Shown here: positions 9,272 to 16,883 of the stretch, piece by piece
Numbering within the stretch: position 1 is the stretch's first letter
Layout of the letters: each line of letters begins with the position of its first letter
Assembly: GCA_050330975.1 (NCBI GenBank)
Contig: JBHJHK010000412.1
Coordinates: 1 to 18,568 of the forward strand
Origin: JBHJHK01 sp050330975
GTDB taxonomy: Bacteria; Pseudomonadota; Gammaproteobacteria; Competibacterales; Competibacteraceae
Direction of reading: 5' to 3'
DNA length: 18,568 bases
Program-made: the position numbers and the translations under genes
Notes under the pieces: model-generated
What the model was told of the DNA's origin: nothing
The model's database searches: none
Seen by the model: only the letters and a program-made list of their open reading frames with translations

Positions 9272-10591
9272 ATGGCTCTCGCCGACGCCAAAGCCGTTCC
9301 CCCCCACCAGCGCAGCGAATTCGAACAGCGCTTGGCCCTGGATCAGCCGGAGTTCGTCCGCGCCCTGCGCCGTGCCGCCTGGCAGCGCTTTGAAACCCTG
9401 GGGGTGCCCACCCGACGCCACGAGATGTGGCGCTTCACCGACATTGCGCCCGTCACCGGTCAAGCGTTTGCCATCAAGGGCGACAGCGTGCCCGTGGACG
9501 CCAACCGCTTGCCGCCGCCCCCCGTCGAGGACGCCTGGCGGCTCGTGTTGGTCAACGGCCAATTTCACCCCGGGCTGTCTCACCTAGATGGCCTCCCCGA
9601 GGGAGTGGTCATCCGTCCCCTGGGGGAGGCGTTTAAATCTCACCCCAGCCTGGTCGAGGCGTATCTAGATCAGGTCCCGGGCCTTGAAACCCAGCCCTTT
9701 GCCGCCCTCAACGGGGCGCTCTTTGGCGATGGAGCCTTCGTCTTCGTTCCCCGGGGGCGGGCGTTGGAGCGTCCTTTGCACCTGGTTCACTGGACCACCG
9801 GCGACCAAGTGGCCAGCTACCCCCGCCACTTGATGGTCGTCGAGGAAACCGCCGAGGCCTGTGTCGTGGAGGAGCACCGGGGGGAGGGCCACTATTTCAC
9901 TTGTCCCCTGACGGAAATCCACGTCGCCCAGGGGGGCCGGGCCACCTTCTACAAAATCCAACAGGAGGCGGCCGCGGGTCACCACCTGGGGAGTGTGGCC
10001 ACCCGCAACGCCCGGGACAGCCACCTCCAGCTGCATCTGTTCAACTTCGGCGGCGCCATCAACCGCACCGACGCCACGGCGCTGTTGGCCGGGGAGGGGA
10101 GCCACAGCGGTTTCAACGGCCTGACCTTGGTGCGGGAGCGGGAGCTGGGGGACTACCATCTCAAGGTGGTCCACGCCGTGCCCCACTGTACCAGTGAACA
10201 GACGTTTAAAAATGTCCTGGACGACCGGGGGCGTACGGTGTTCGACGGCATGATCAACGTCGAGCCCCACGCCCAAAAGACCGACGCCATCCAAGACAGC
10301 CGCAACCTGTTGCTGTCAAAGCTAGCCCAGGCCCACGCCAACCCCCGCTTGGAGATTCTGGCCGACGACGTGCGCTGCACCCACGGTTCCAGCACCGGTT
10401 TTCTCGACGCCGAAGGGCTGTTCTACCTGCGCACCCGGGGCATTCCCAAGGCCAAGGCCCAGGCCATGTTGGTCTACGCCTTCGCCAACGAAGCCCTGGA
10501 AGCCGTCGACTTATCGCCGTTGAAGACCCGTCTCAAGGGCTTGCTCGCCGAGCGCCTATTCCCCGACGGGATGGAGGTCATGGATTCATGA
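9272..10591 (+). CDS. sufD: Fe-S cluster assembly protein SufD
   Basis: SufD is the SufB paralogue that completes the SufBC2D scaffold and helps bring in iron. The predicted product is 439 residues. The conserved H371 in VRCTHGSSTG corresponds to E. coli H360, which lies opposite the SufB cysteine at the cluster-building interface. The GLFYLRTRGI segment near 382 is typical of the family. ATG 9272 is chosen because GAGGGGAAAG lies just upstream; an in-frame TTG at 9257 would overlap the sufC stop. Its TGA overlaps the ATG of sufS by four bases (ATGA), which implies translational coupling. Confidence 0.95.
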   Translation: MALADAKAVPPHQRSEFEQRLALDQPEFVRALRRAAWQRFETLGVPTRRHEMWRFTDIAPVTGQAFAIKGDSVPVDANRLPPPPVEDAWRLVLVNGQFHPGLSHLDGLPEGVVIRPLGEAFKSHPSLVEAYLDQVPGLETQPFAALNGALFGDGAFVFVPRGRALERPLHLVHWTTGDQVASYPRHLMVVEETAEACVVEEHRGEGHYFTCPLTEIHVAQGGRATFYKIQQEAAAGHHLGSVATRNARDSHLQLHLFNFGGAINRTDATALLAGEGSHSGFNGLTLVRERELGDYHLKVVHAVPHCTSEQTFKNVLDDRGRTVFDGMINVEPHAQKTDAIQDSRNLLLSKLAQAHANPRLEILADDVRCTHGSSTGFLDAEGLFYLRTRGIPKAKAQAMLVYAFANEALEAVDLSPLKTRLKGLLAERLFPDGMEVMDS

Positions 10592-11856
10592 ATATCGCCC
10601 TCGCCGATCCCAAATTGGCGCCCGCAGAGTTCCCCCGGGCCTTGGACATCGAGGCTCTGCGGACCCAATTCCCCATCTTGCGCCAGCGGGTCCACGGCAA
10701 GCCGCTGGTTTACTTGGACAACGCCGCCTCGGTGCAAAAGCCCCAGGTGGTCATCGACGCCATCACCGAGTGTTACAGCGGCTACTACGCCAACATTCAC
10801 CGGGCGGTGCATCACCTGTCCGAGCGCTCCACCGCCGCCTACGACGGCGCCCGGGATAAAGTCCAGGGGTTTCTCAACGCCAAAAGCCCCCGGGAAATCG
10901 TCTTCACCCGGGGCACCACCGAATCCATCAACCTAGTGGCCCAGAGCTTCTTGCGCCCCAAACTCCAACCCGGTGATGAGATCCTCATCACCGAGATGGA
11001 GCACCACGCCAATATTGTCCCCTGGCAGCTGGTGGCCGAGGCCACGGGTGCCAAGGTGGTGGCCCTGCCCATCTCCGACGCCGGTGAGCTGGGGATGGCA
11101 GCCCTAGACGACTATTTGACCGAGCGGGTGAAACTGGTGGCGGTGGTCCACGTCTCCAACGCCTTGGGCACCATCAACCCCGTGGCGGAGATCATCCAAA
11201 AGGCCCACGCCAAGGGCATTCCAGTGCTGGTGGACGGCGCCCAGTCGGCCCCCCACATGCAGGTGGACGTGGCGGCCTTGGATTGCGACTTCTACACCTT
11301 CTCCGGCCACAAGACCTACGGCCCCAGCGGCATCGGGGTCCTCTACGGCAAAGAGGGCCACCTAGAGGCCAAGCCCCCCTACCAGGGCGGGGGCGATATG
11401 ATCGATGTCGTCACCATCGAGCGCTCCACCTATGCCGACCTGCCGCAGAAGTTCGAAGCCGGTACCCCCCACATCAGCGGTGCCATCGGTCTTGGGGTGG
11501 CATTGGATTGGATGCAGGCCACGGGGGTAGACGCCATTGCCGCCCACGAGGACAACCTGTTGACCTATGCCACGGAGCGCCTCTCCGAGGTGGAGGGCCT
11601 GCGGCTCATCGGCACCGCCCCCCACAAGGCCGCCGTGGCTTCCTTTGTGGTGGATGGCCTCCATCCCCAGGATCTGGGTACCCTGTTGGACCAGTTGGGG
11701 GTCGCCGTACGCACGGGGCACCACTGTGCCCAACCGGTGATGCAGCACTTTGGGGTCAGCGCCACGGTGCGGGCCTCCTTTGCCGCCTACAACACCCGCG
11801 CCGAGGTCGACGCCCTAGTGGACGGCCTCCAGCAAGTGCGCACCATGCTGGTTTGA
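10588..11856 (+). CDS. sufS: Cysteine desulfurase SufS
   Basis: SufS is a PLP enzyme of the group II NifS family that converts cysteine to alanine and holds the released sulfur as a persulfide for SufB. The product has 422 residues. The PLP lysine is K242 in FSGHKTYGPSG, the active-site cysteine is C380 in RTGHHCAQPVM, and H140 lies in the MEHHAN segment that stacks on the cofactor. The RTGHHC motif is the group II (SufS) form. Group II enzymes need a partner such as SufE or SufU for good activity, yet none is encoded beside this gene; only 45 bases separate it from sufT. It begins inside the sufD stop codon. Confidence 0.96.
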   Translation: MNIALADPKLAPAEFPRALDIEALRTQFPILRQRVHGKPLVYLDNAASVQKPQVVIDAITECYSGYYANIHRAVHHLSERSTAAYDGARDKVQGFLNAKSPREIVFTRGTTESINLVAQSFLRPKLQPGDEILITEMEHHANIVPWQLVAEATGAKVVALPISDAGELGMAALDDYLTERVKLVAVVHVSNALGTINPVAEIIQKAHAKGIPVLVDGAQSAPHMQVDVAALDCDFYTFSGHKTYGPSGIGVLYGKEGHLEAKPPYQGGGDMIDVVTIERSTYADLPQKFEAGTPHISGAIGLGVALDWMQATGVDAIAAHEDNLLTYATERLSEVEGLRLIGTAPHKAAVASFVVDGLHPQDLGTLLDQLGVAVRTGHHCAQPVMQHFGVSATVRASFAAYNTRAEVDALVDGLQQVRTMLV

Positions 11857-11901
11857 GTTTGTTTGTCCCTTGGAGCCATTGACCACCGCGAGGCACAATT
11901 C

Positions 11902-12261
11902 ATGACGGAGCCAGTCACAGACCTTGCCCCCCTCGCCGAGAGCGGGGATGTCGACGTCGATACCCTGGAGCAGGGGATCATCGAGGCCCTCAAGGGGGTT
12001 TACGACCCCGAGATCCCGGTCAATATCTACGATTTGGGCTTGATCTACGAGATCAATGTCCACAAAAACGGCGAGGCAGAGGTCTTTATGACCCTCACCG
12101 CCCCGGGCTGCCCCGTGGCCGGGGAAATGCCCGGCTGGGTCCAAGAGGCGGTGGAGAGTGTCGATGGGGTCAAGGCGGCCCGGGTGGATTTGGTGTGGGA
12201 GCCTCCGTGGACCCCGGAACTCATGTCCCTCAAGGCCAAGCTGGAACTCAATATGTTCTGA
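11902..12261 (+). CDS. sufT: SUF-system Fe-S assembly protein SufT (MIP18/DUF59 family)
   Basis: The product is a 119-residue MIP18-type protein, which aids Fe-S protein maturation, mostly under high cluster demand. Family marks are VYDPEIPVNIYDLGLIYEI at 33-51, C70 in LTAPGCPVAGEMP and VWEPPWTPELMS near the C-terminus. The length matches stand-alone SufT. ATG 11902 has GAGG eight bases upstream. In many operons sufU sits between sufS and sufT; here sufT follows sufS directly, 45 bases later. It is the last gene of the operon, followed by hairpins at 12349-12398. Confidence 0.92.
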   Translation: MTEPVTDLAPLAESGDVDVDTLEQGIIEALKGVYDPEIPVNIYDLGLIYEINVHKNGEAEVFMTLTAPGCPVAGEMPGWVQEAVESVDGVKAARVDLVWEPPWTPELMSLKAKLELNMF

Positions 12262-12348
12262 GGCGCCGCCGGCCTTGCGTCGCTGTTCCCCACGCCGCCT
12301 TTGCTTTTCCCCGCCGCCGCAATAAAATTCCCAGGCACAAACCCTGCC

Positions 12349-12372
12349 CCCGGACCAAAGCGTCCGGGTTTC
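12349..12372 (+). terminator. Probable suf operon terminator
   Basis: CCCGGAC (12349-12355) and GTCCGGG (12362-12368) form a perfect 7-bp stem with a 6-base loop, followed by TTTCTC. The U-tract is short but the stem is strong and the place, 88 bases after sufT, fits the operon end. Confidence 0.55.
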
Positions 12373-12373
12373 T

Positions 12374-12398
12374 CCCCTGGAATAACAAACCCCAGGGG
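12374..12398 (+). other. Second hairpin, upstream of the kinase gene
   Basis: CCCCTGG (12374-12380) pairs perfectly with CCAGGGG (12392-12398) around an 11-base loop. It starts two bases after the preceding terminator-like hairpin and ends 23 bases before the kinase start. It may back up termination or sit in the kinase leader. No U-run follows. Confidence 0.35.
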
Positions 12399-12421
12399 CC
12401 AACGTCCAAGACGCCTCGACG

Positions 12422-14626
12422 ATGCACATTCCCGGCTACAGCATCGAACAGATCATCGGCCGCGGTGGCATGGCGACGGTTTACCGCGCCATCCAAGAGT
12501 CCCTCCAGCGGGAGGTGGCCCTCAAAGTCATGGAGCCCGAGGTGGCGGTGGACCGCAATTTCGTCGCCCGCTTTCTCCGGGAAGGTCCCACCGTCGCCAA
12601 ACTGTTCCACCCCAACATCATCAAAGTCTTCGACACTGGCGTCCACGGCGATTACTACTATTTGTCCATGGAGTACCTCTCCGGGGGTACGCTGCGCCAC
12701 CGTTTGCTGGCCGGATTGAGCCGCGAGGACGCCTTGACCATCGTCACCGTTCTGGCCAGGGCCCTGGGCTATGCCCACAAACAGGGGGTGATCCACCGGG
12801 ATATCAAGCCCCAAAACATCCTGTTCTACGACCACGGGGTGCCGGTGCTGAGCGACTTTGGCATTGCCAAATCCCAAAGCGACCTCCAAGTTGGCTTGAC
12901 CCACCCCACCACCTATATCGGCAGCCCCCGCTACATGAGCCCTGAGCAAATTCGCGGCGAAGGGCTGGACCACCGCAGCGACCTGTACTCCTTGGGGCTG
13001 GTGTTCTTTGAGATGCTCACCGGCCAACGCCCCCACGACGGCAACGACCCCTTGTCCATTGCCCAGCGGCGCATCGGCGAGCCGGCGCCGCCGTTGCCGG
13101 CGGTGCTGGCGGGTTATCAACCCCTCATGGATCGATTGTTGGCCCGCAACCCCAACAAGCGCTACCCCCGGGCCGAAGAATTTGTCGCCGATTTGGAACG
13201 CAAGGCCAAAACCGGCGGCAATTTTGCCATCGCCGTCTCCTCCCCCGGGGAAGAGACGGCCGTCCACTCGGCTTTGGATTCCAAGACCATTAGCCGAAGT
13301 CAGGGGTCTCGGCGCGGAAGGCAGCGGTCGAGGGGGGAGGGGTCGTCGACCTTTACCCAGCGCTGGTCTCGCTCAGCACGCTTTTTGTTCGGTTTGGGGG
13401 CGGGGCTTGGGACCTCCGCCCTCCTGGCGGCCTTTGGGGTGGTGAGTTTGTTGAGTCGTTCCCCACCGGCGCCAGCACCGGTGGCAGCCGTGGCCCCCGT
13501 CCCAGCCCTTGAGGCCCCCCCCGGGTCTGGCCCTCCGGCGGCGGTGGCGAGTTCCTCCTCCCAAGTCGCAGACTCCCCAGCGCCAGCGCCAGCGCCGGTG
13601 CTCCCTGCCACGGCTCCGGCTCCCGCCCCAATTCCCGGGCCTTTGTTTGTGGAACAACAGCGCTTTCGCGGCCACCGCAGTCCCGTGGTGGGCGTCGCCC
13701 TAGGGCGTGATGGTCGAATGGTGTCCGCCTCCCTGGACCACGCCGTGCGCCTGTGGCATGTCGCCGACCCGACGCCCGAGGAAACCCTCCTCGACCACGC
13801 CGGTCGGGTGTGGAGCGTGGCGTTGAGCTCCGATGGCCGCACCATGGCTTCGGCGGGGGGTGACGCCATCGTGCGGCTGTGGGATGCCGCCGACGGCTAC
13901 CTGAGCGCCGCCCTCTACGGCCACGACGACGAGGTCAAAAGCCTGGCCTTTAGCCCCGATGGCCGCCGCCTGGCCTCGGGTTCCATGGATGGCACGGTGC
14001 GGCTGTGGAGCCTGCGCGCTCCCCCCGGTGGGCTGCCCATGGCGGCCGACGGGCTGGTGTTGGCGGGTCCCGGGGGCTGGGTGCTGGACGTGGCCTTCGA
14101 CGGCGATGGCGCCTGGCTCGCCGCCGCCGCCTCCACGGGGGACGTGGGTCTGTGGTCGGTGGCCGATACCACTCAATTCCAGACCCTGGCCGCCCACCGG
14201 CGTCCGGTATTGGCCGTGGCCTTTGCCCCGGCGGGCGATGGCTTGGCCACGGTGGCCGCCGACGGCGCAGTGCGGCTGTGGGCCCTGGTGGACGGGCGTC
14301 TCAAATCCAACCCCGTCGCGGCCTGGTCGTTGGGCCCCCATTGGGGCCTCGACGTGGCCTTTAGCCCCGATGGGGCTTGGCTGGCCGTGGCCACCACCCA
14401 GGGCGAGGTGAAACTGTGGCGCGTCGCCGACGGCGCCGCCTTGGCGACGTTGGTCCACGAGGGCGGTCGCCCCGTGCGCAGCCTCGCCTTTGGCGCCGAC
14501 AGTCGCCAGCTCCTCACCGGCGGCGACGGCCGCGCTCTGCACCTGTGGCGGGTCCTGGCCGTCGCCGATTTGGCCGAAGCCCCGGGGGATGTCGGCGGCC
14601 ATGACCCCGCCATTCAAGTCCCGTGA
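12422..14626 (+). CDS. Transmembrane Ser/Thr protein kinase with C-terminal WD40 propeller
   Basis: This is a 734-residue Hanks-type kinase. The cytoplasmic catalytic domain (about 6-260) is complete: glycine loop GRGGMATV at 13-20, K35 in VALKVM, E54 in the C-helix, HRDIKPQN at 125-132 (catalytic D127), DFG at 145-147 and SPRYMSPEQ at 168-176. A basic linker precedes one membrane segment at about 321-344. A Pro/Ala-rich stretch at about 347-405 follows, then seven WD40 repeats at about 412-715, several ending in VRLW, enough for one closed propeller. By the positive-inside rule the propeller should lie outside the cytoplasm. No target or ligand can be named. The stop overlaps the GTG of the next gene by four bases, so the two are probably made together. 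No strong ribosome site precedes ATG 12422. Confidence 0.9.
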   Translation: MHIPGYSIEQIIGRGGMATVYRAIQESLQREVALKVMEPEVAVDRNFVARFLREGPTVAKLFHPNIIKVFDTGVHGDYYYLSMEYLSGGTLRHRLLAGLSREDALTIVTVLARALGYAHKQGVIHRDIKPQNILFYDHGVPVLSDFGIAKSQSDLQVGLTHPTTYIGSPRYMSPEQIRGEGLDHRSDLYSLGLVFFEMLTGQRPHDGNDPLSIAQRRIGEPAPPLPAVLAGYQPLMDRLLARNPNKRYPRAEEFVADLERKAKTGGNFAIAVSSPGEETAVHSALDSKTISRSQGSRRGRQRSRGEGSSTFTQRWSRSARFLFGLGAGLGTSALLAAFGVVSLLSRSPPAPAPVAAVAPVPALEAPPGSGPPAAVASSSSQVADSPAPAPAPVLPATAPAPAPIPGPLFVEQQRFRGHRSPVVGVALGRDGRMVSASLDHAVRLWHVADPTPEETLLDHAGRVWSVALSSDGRTMASAGGDAIVRLWDAADGYLSAALYGHDDEVKSLAFSPDGRRLASGSMDGTVRLWSLRAPPGGLPMAADGLVLAGPGGWVLDVAFDGDGAWLAAAASTGDVGLWSVADTTQFQTLAAHRRPVLAVAFAPAGDGLATVAADGAVRLWALVDGRLKSNPVAAWSLGPHWGLDVAFSPDGAWLAVATTQGEVKLWRVADGAALATLVHEGGRPVRSLAFGADSRQLLTGGDGRALHLWRVLAVADLAEAPGDVGGHDPAIQVP

Positions 14627-15066
14627 TCTCGGTGGTGCCCCAGGGGCGAGGGGGAGGACAAAGCCGTTGGCGATGGGTCTCGGTCTTGCTGGGCTTGATC
14701 GTCGCCGCCCAGGCTTTCCCCCAGGGGCCGGTGGTGGGCCTCGTCACCTCCGACCCCGCCCTGGAGGCGATGGGACGCCGGAGTCTGGAGCTGGCGGCTG
14801 ACAACCCCTCGTCGGGGGCCTCCCTGGAGACCCTGGCGGTCGACCTCCCCTTCGATGCCTCGGCCACGGCCGTGCGCCAGACCCTAACTGAGCTCCGCGC
14901 CCGCGGCGCTGTGGCCGTCGTGGCCCTGGGGGCGGAGGCCTTGCTGGAGCGCATCCAGTCGGCCGCCGCAACGCTGCCCTTGTTGGTCATCGCCCCGACG
15001 CTCCCCTCGGGGGGAGTGGGGAGGGCTACACCCTGGGCCTGTTGGGGGACGGTGACGCCCTATTGA
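14623..15066 (+). CDS. Tandem periplasmic-binding-protein receptor, 5' piece of a frameshifted gene
   Basis: This frame begins at GTG 14623, overlapping the kinase stop (GTGA). It encodes a basic N-terminus, a hydrophobic segment WVSVLLGLIVAA and a plausible signal-peptidase site after AQA, so the product should be exported. Then comes the first part of a type I periplasmic-binding lobe (GPVVGLVTSDPALEAMGRRS; ALGAEALLERI; LPLLVIAPTLPSG). After about 15009 this frame loses family-like sequence and ends at 15066, while frame three takes over with GSGEGYTLGLLGDGDALL. The switch equals -1 and falls in a six-G run (15009-15014). Joined, the gene gives about 732 residues. It is a sequencing deletion, a real mutation or -1 recoding; I cannot tell which. 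Confidence 0.7.
   Translation: MISVVPQGRGGGQSRWRWVSVLLGLIVAAQAFPQGPVVGLVTSDPALEAMGRRSLELAADNPSSGASLETLAVDLPFDASATAVRQTLTELRARGAVAVVALGAEALLERIQSAAATLPLLVIAPTLPSGGVGRATPWACWGTVTPY
15001..15016 (+). other. Frame-switch site: six-G run inside a perfect hairpin
   Basis: CTCCCC (15001-15006) and GGGGAG (15011-15016) form a 6-bp stem with a TCGG tetraloop. In the upstream frame the bases 15009-15015 read G GGG GGA, which fits the X XXY YYZ pattern for -1 slippage. GC hairpins with homopolymers are also typical places for sequencing or polymerase deletions. Confidence 0.5.
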
Positions 15067-16820
15067 TGCACGCCCTGCGCCAGGGGCGCCTCCACTACGG
15101 CTGGCGTCGCCTGGTGTTGTTGACCCCCTCGGTGGGGGGAAGCGCCTATCGGGAGCGCTGGGCCCGTCGCCTGAGCTACGAGGGCTTCGAGGTGGTGATG
15201 AGCCGCGACTTGGTGAGCGCCGCCAAGGCCACCCAGCTGGAACTCCTGGCGCGTCGCACCCCTGATGCGCTGGTGATCGCCAGCCCCGACGCCTCCCCCA
15301 GCGCCGTGGGGGCGGCGGCCGACTTTGTCCGTCAATTGCGGCGGCAGGGGATCGCCGAAGAGGTTCCCCTGGTGGGGGGGGCTGTCCTAGACCGCTTGAC
15401 CGGGGTGTCCGAGGCGGCGGTCAATGGCGCGGTCTACGGCCTCCCCTGGGACAGCGCCAGCCCCAATCCCACCTCGCAGGCCTATGTCGCCGCCCACCGC
15501 CAAACCTACGGCGTTGAACCCCCTGCCATGGGCGTCGCCATCTACACCGCGGCCCGGGCCCTGAGCCGGGCCCTGGAACTCACCGCTTCCACCGATCCGG
15601 ATATCCTCTACCGCACCTTGGTGAGTCTCGAGGCCTTGCCCTCCCCCTTGGGGCCCTTTCGCTACACCAACGCCGGGGTGCCCCAACACCCCCCGGTGGT
15701 GTTGGTCAAAAGTGGTCCGGTCCGCCTGCCCCTGCGGCCCTTGGCCCTGGAGGCCAGGCCCGTGGACGTCCCCGTGAGGGTCGGCGCTCCCCTGGCCTTG
15801 ACGGGACCCATGGCCCCCTATGGCGCGGCCTGTCGCCGGGGCATTGAACTGGCCGTTTCCGATGTGGTGGAGCGGGGCCTGTTGGCTCCCGGTGGTCTCG
15901 AGATCCTGTGGTGGGATACCGAAGGTCGCCCCTCCAAAGCCGTGGAGGCCCTGGGCCACTTTGAGGACCAACGGGCCGTGGCCGTCATCGGGCCGTCGAC
16001 GGCGGCCGCGGTGCGCGCCGTCTACCCCGAGATCCAGCGGCGGCTCTGGCCCCTCCTCACCAGCGCTACAGGTCCCGCAGACCTCGCCTTGGGAGAGGGC
16101 GTCTTTCGCCTCGCCCCCGCCGATGAAGTGCTCATCGACGCCGTGGTGGCGGTGGCCAGCGAGGCGTTGGGGTTGGGACGGGCCGTGGTGGTCCACACGG
16201 GCGAAGGTCACACCCACCGCGGCGCCACCCACTTTCGCCACGCTCTAGAGGCGGCGGGCGTTGCGGTGGCCGCCGTGGAGACCGTGGATACCTCTTCCGC
16301 ACCCACGGCGATGGCGAGCCGTCCCGGAGGAGGGCCGCTCGCTGGAGGCGATATCGACGTCGTCGCCGTCAGTGCCGAGCTCGCCACGGCCGCAGCCGTG
16401 GCCGAAGCCATCGCCGCCGGCTCGAGCTTTGAGGGGGTGATCTTGGGGGATGCCACCTTGGGGACGGCTTTGGCGCAGGGGTCGGCTTTGGCCGCGGGGG
16501 CCATCGTCCCCAGCCCCTGGCGGGTCGACAGCCCCTGGCCGGCATCCCGGCGCTTTGTCGCCGCCCATGGGGCGGCTTTTGCCAAACTGCCCACTCCCCG
16601 GGCTGCCCAGTGCTACACGGCCCTGTGGGTTTTGGCGGCGGCTCTTAGCCAGGCAGACCGAGATGCCCTGGTCGCCAGGTTGCAAAACCCCGGATTTGTC
16701 GACTCCCCCTTGGGGTTGTTTGGCTTCGACAAAGGGGGCAATCCCCGCTATTATCGGGGCGCGGAGGGGGACACCGCGGTACATATGGTGCACAATAACG
16801 GTTTGATGTTGCTGAAGTGA
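15012..16820 (+). CDS. Tandem periplasmic-binding-protein receptor, 3' piece (Peripla_BP_6-like)
   Basis: This frame continues the gene that starts at 14623; it has no good start or ribosome site of its own (first in-frame TTG is 15042, first ATG 15066). It finishes the first binding unit, with RLVLLTPSVGGSAYRERW, PDALVIASPD, AAVNGAVYGLPWD and MGVAIYTAARALSRALEL. From about residue 382 of the joined protein a second complete unit follows: VGAPLALTGPMAPYGAACRR, AVAVIGPSTAAAVRAV, PLLTSATGPADLALGEGVF and a closing PLGLFGFDKGGNPRYY. Both resemble the branched-chain amino-acid receptor family (LivJ type). No permease or ATPase lies near, so a sensory role with the preceding kinase is more likely than transport. 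The frame stays open to TGA 16820, which argues against old decay. Confidence 0.75.
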   Translation, partial: GSGEGYTLGLLGDGDALLMHALRQGRLHYGWRRLVLLTPSVGGSAYRERWARRLSYEGFEVVMSRDLVSAAKATQLELLARRTPDALVIASPDASPSAVGAAADFVRQLRRQGIAEEVPLVGGAVLDRLTGVSEAAVNGAVYGLPWDSASPNPTSQAYVAAHRQTYGVEPPAMGVAIYTAARALSRALELTASTDPDILYRTLVSLEALPSPLGPFRYTNAGVPQHPPVVLVKSGPVRLPLRPLALEARPVDVPVRVGAPLALTGPMAPYGAACRRGIELAVSDVVERGLLAPGGLEILWWDTEGRPSKAVEALGHFEDQRAVAVIGPSTAAAVRAVYPEIQRRLWPLLTSATGPADLALGEGVFRLAPADEVLIDAVVAVASEALGLGRAVVVHTGEGHTHRGATHFRHALEAAGVAVAAVETVDTSSAPTAMASRPGGGPLAGGDIDVVAVSAELATAAAVAEAIAAGSSFEGVILGDATLGTALAQGSALAAGAIVPSPWRVDSPWPASRRFVAAHGAAFAKLPTPRAAQCYTALWVLAAALSQADRDALVARLQNPGFVDSPLGLFGFDKGGNPRYYRGAEGDTAVHMVHNNGLMLLK

Positions 16821-16883
16821 ATATCATTTGAATGACCGAGATGTGATTGTAAGGGGTATTTCCCCACCAACTGCCGATCCACC

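Noticed and set aside
11857..11901. Possible remnant of sufU or sufE between sufS and sufT
   Set aside because: The gap is only 45 bases and contains no coding resemblance.
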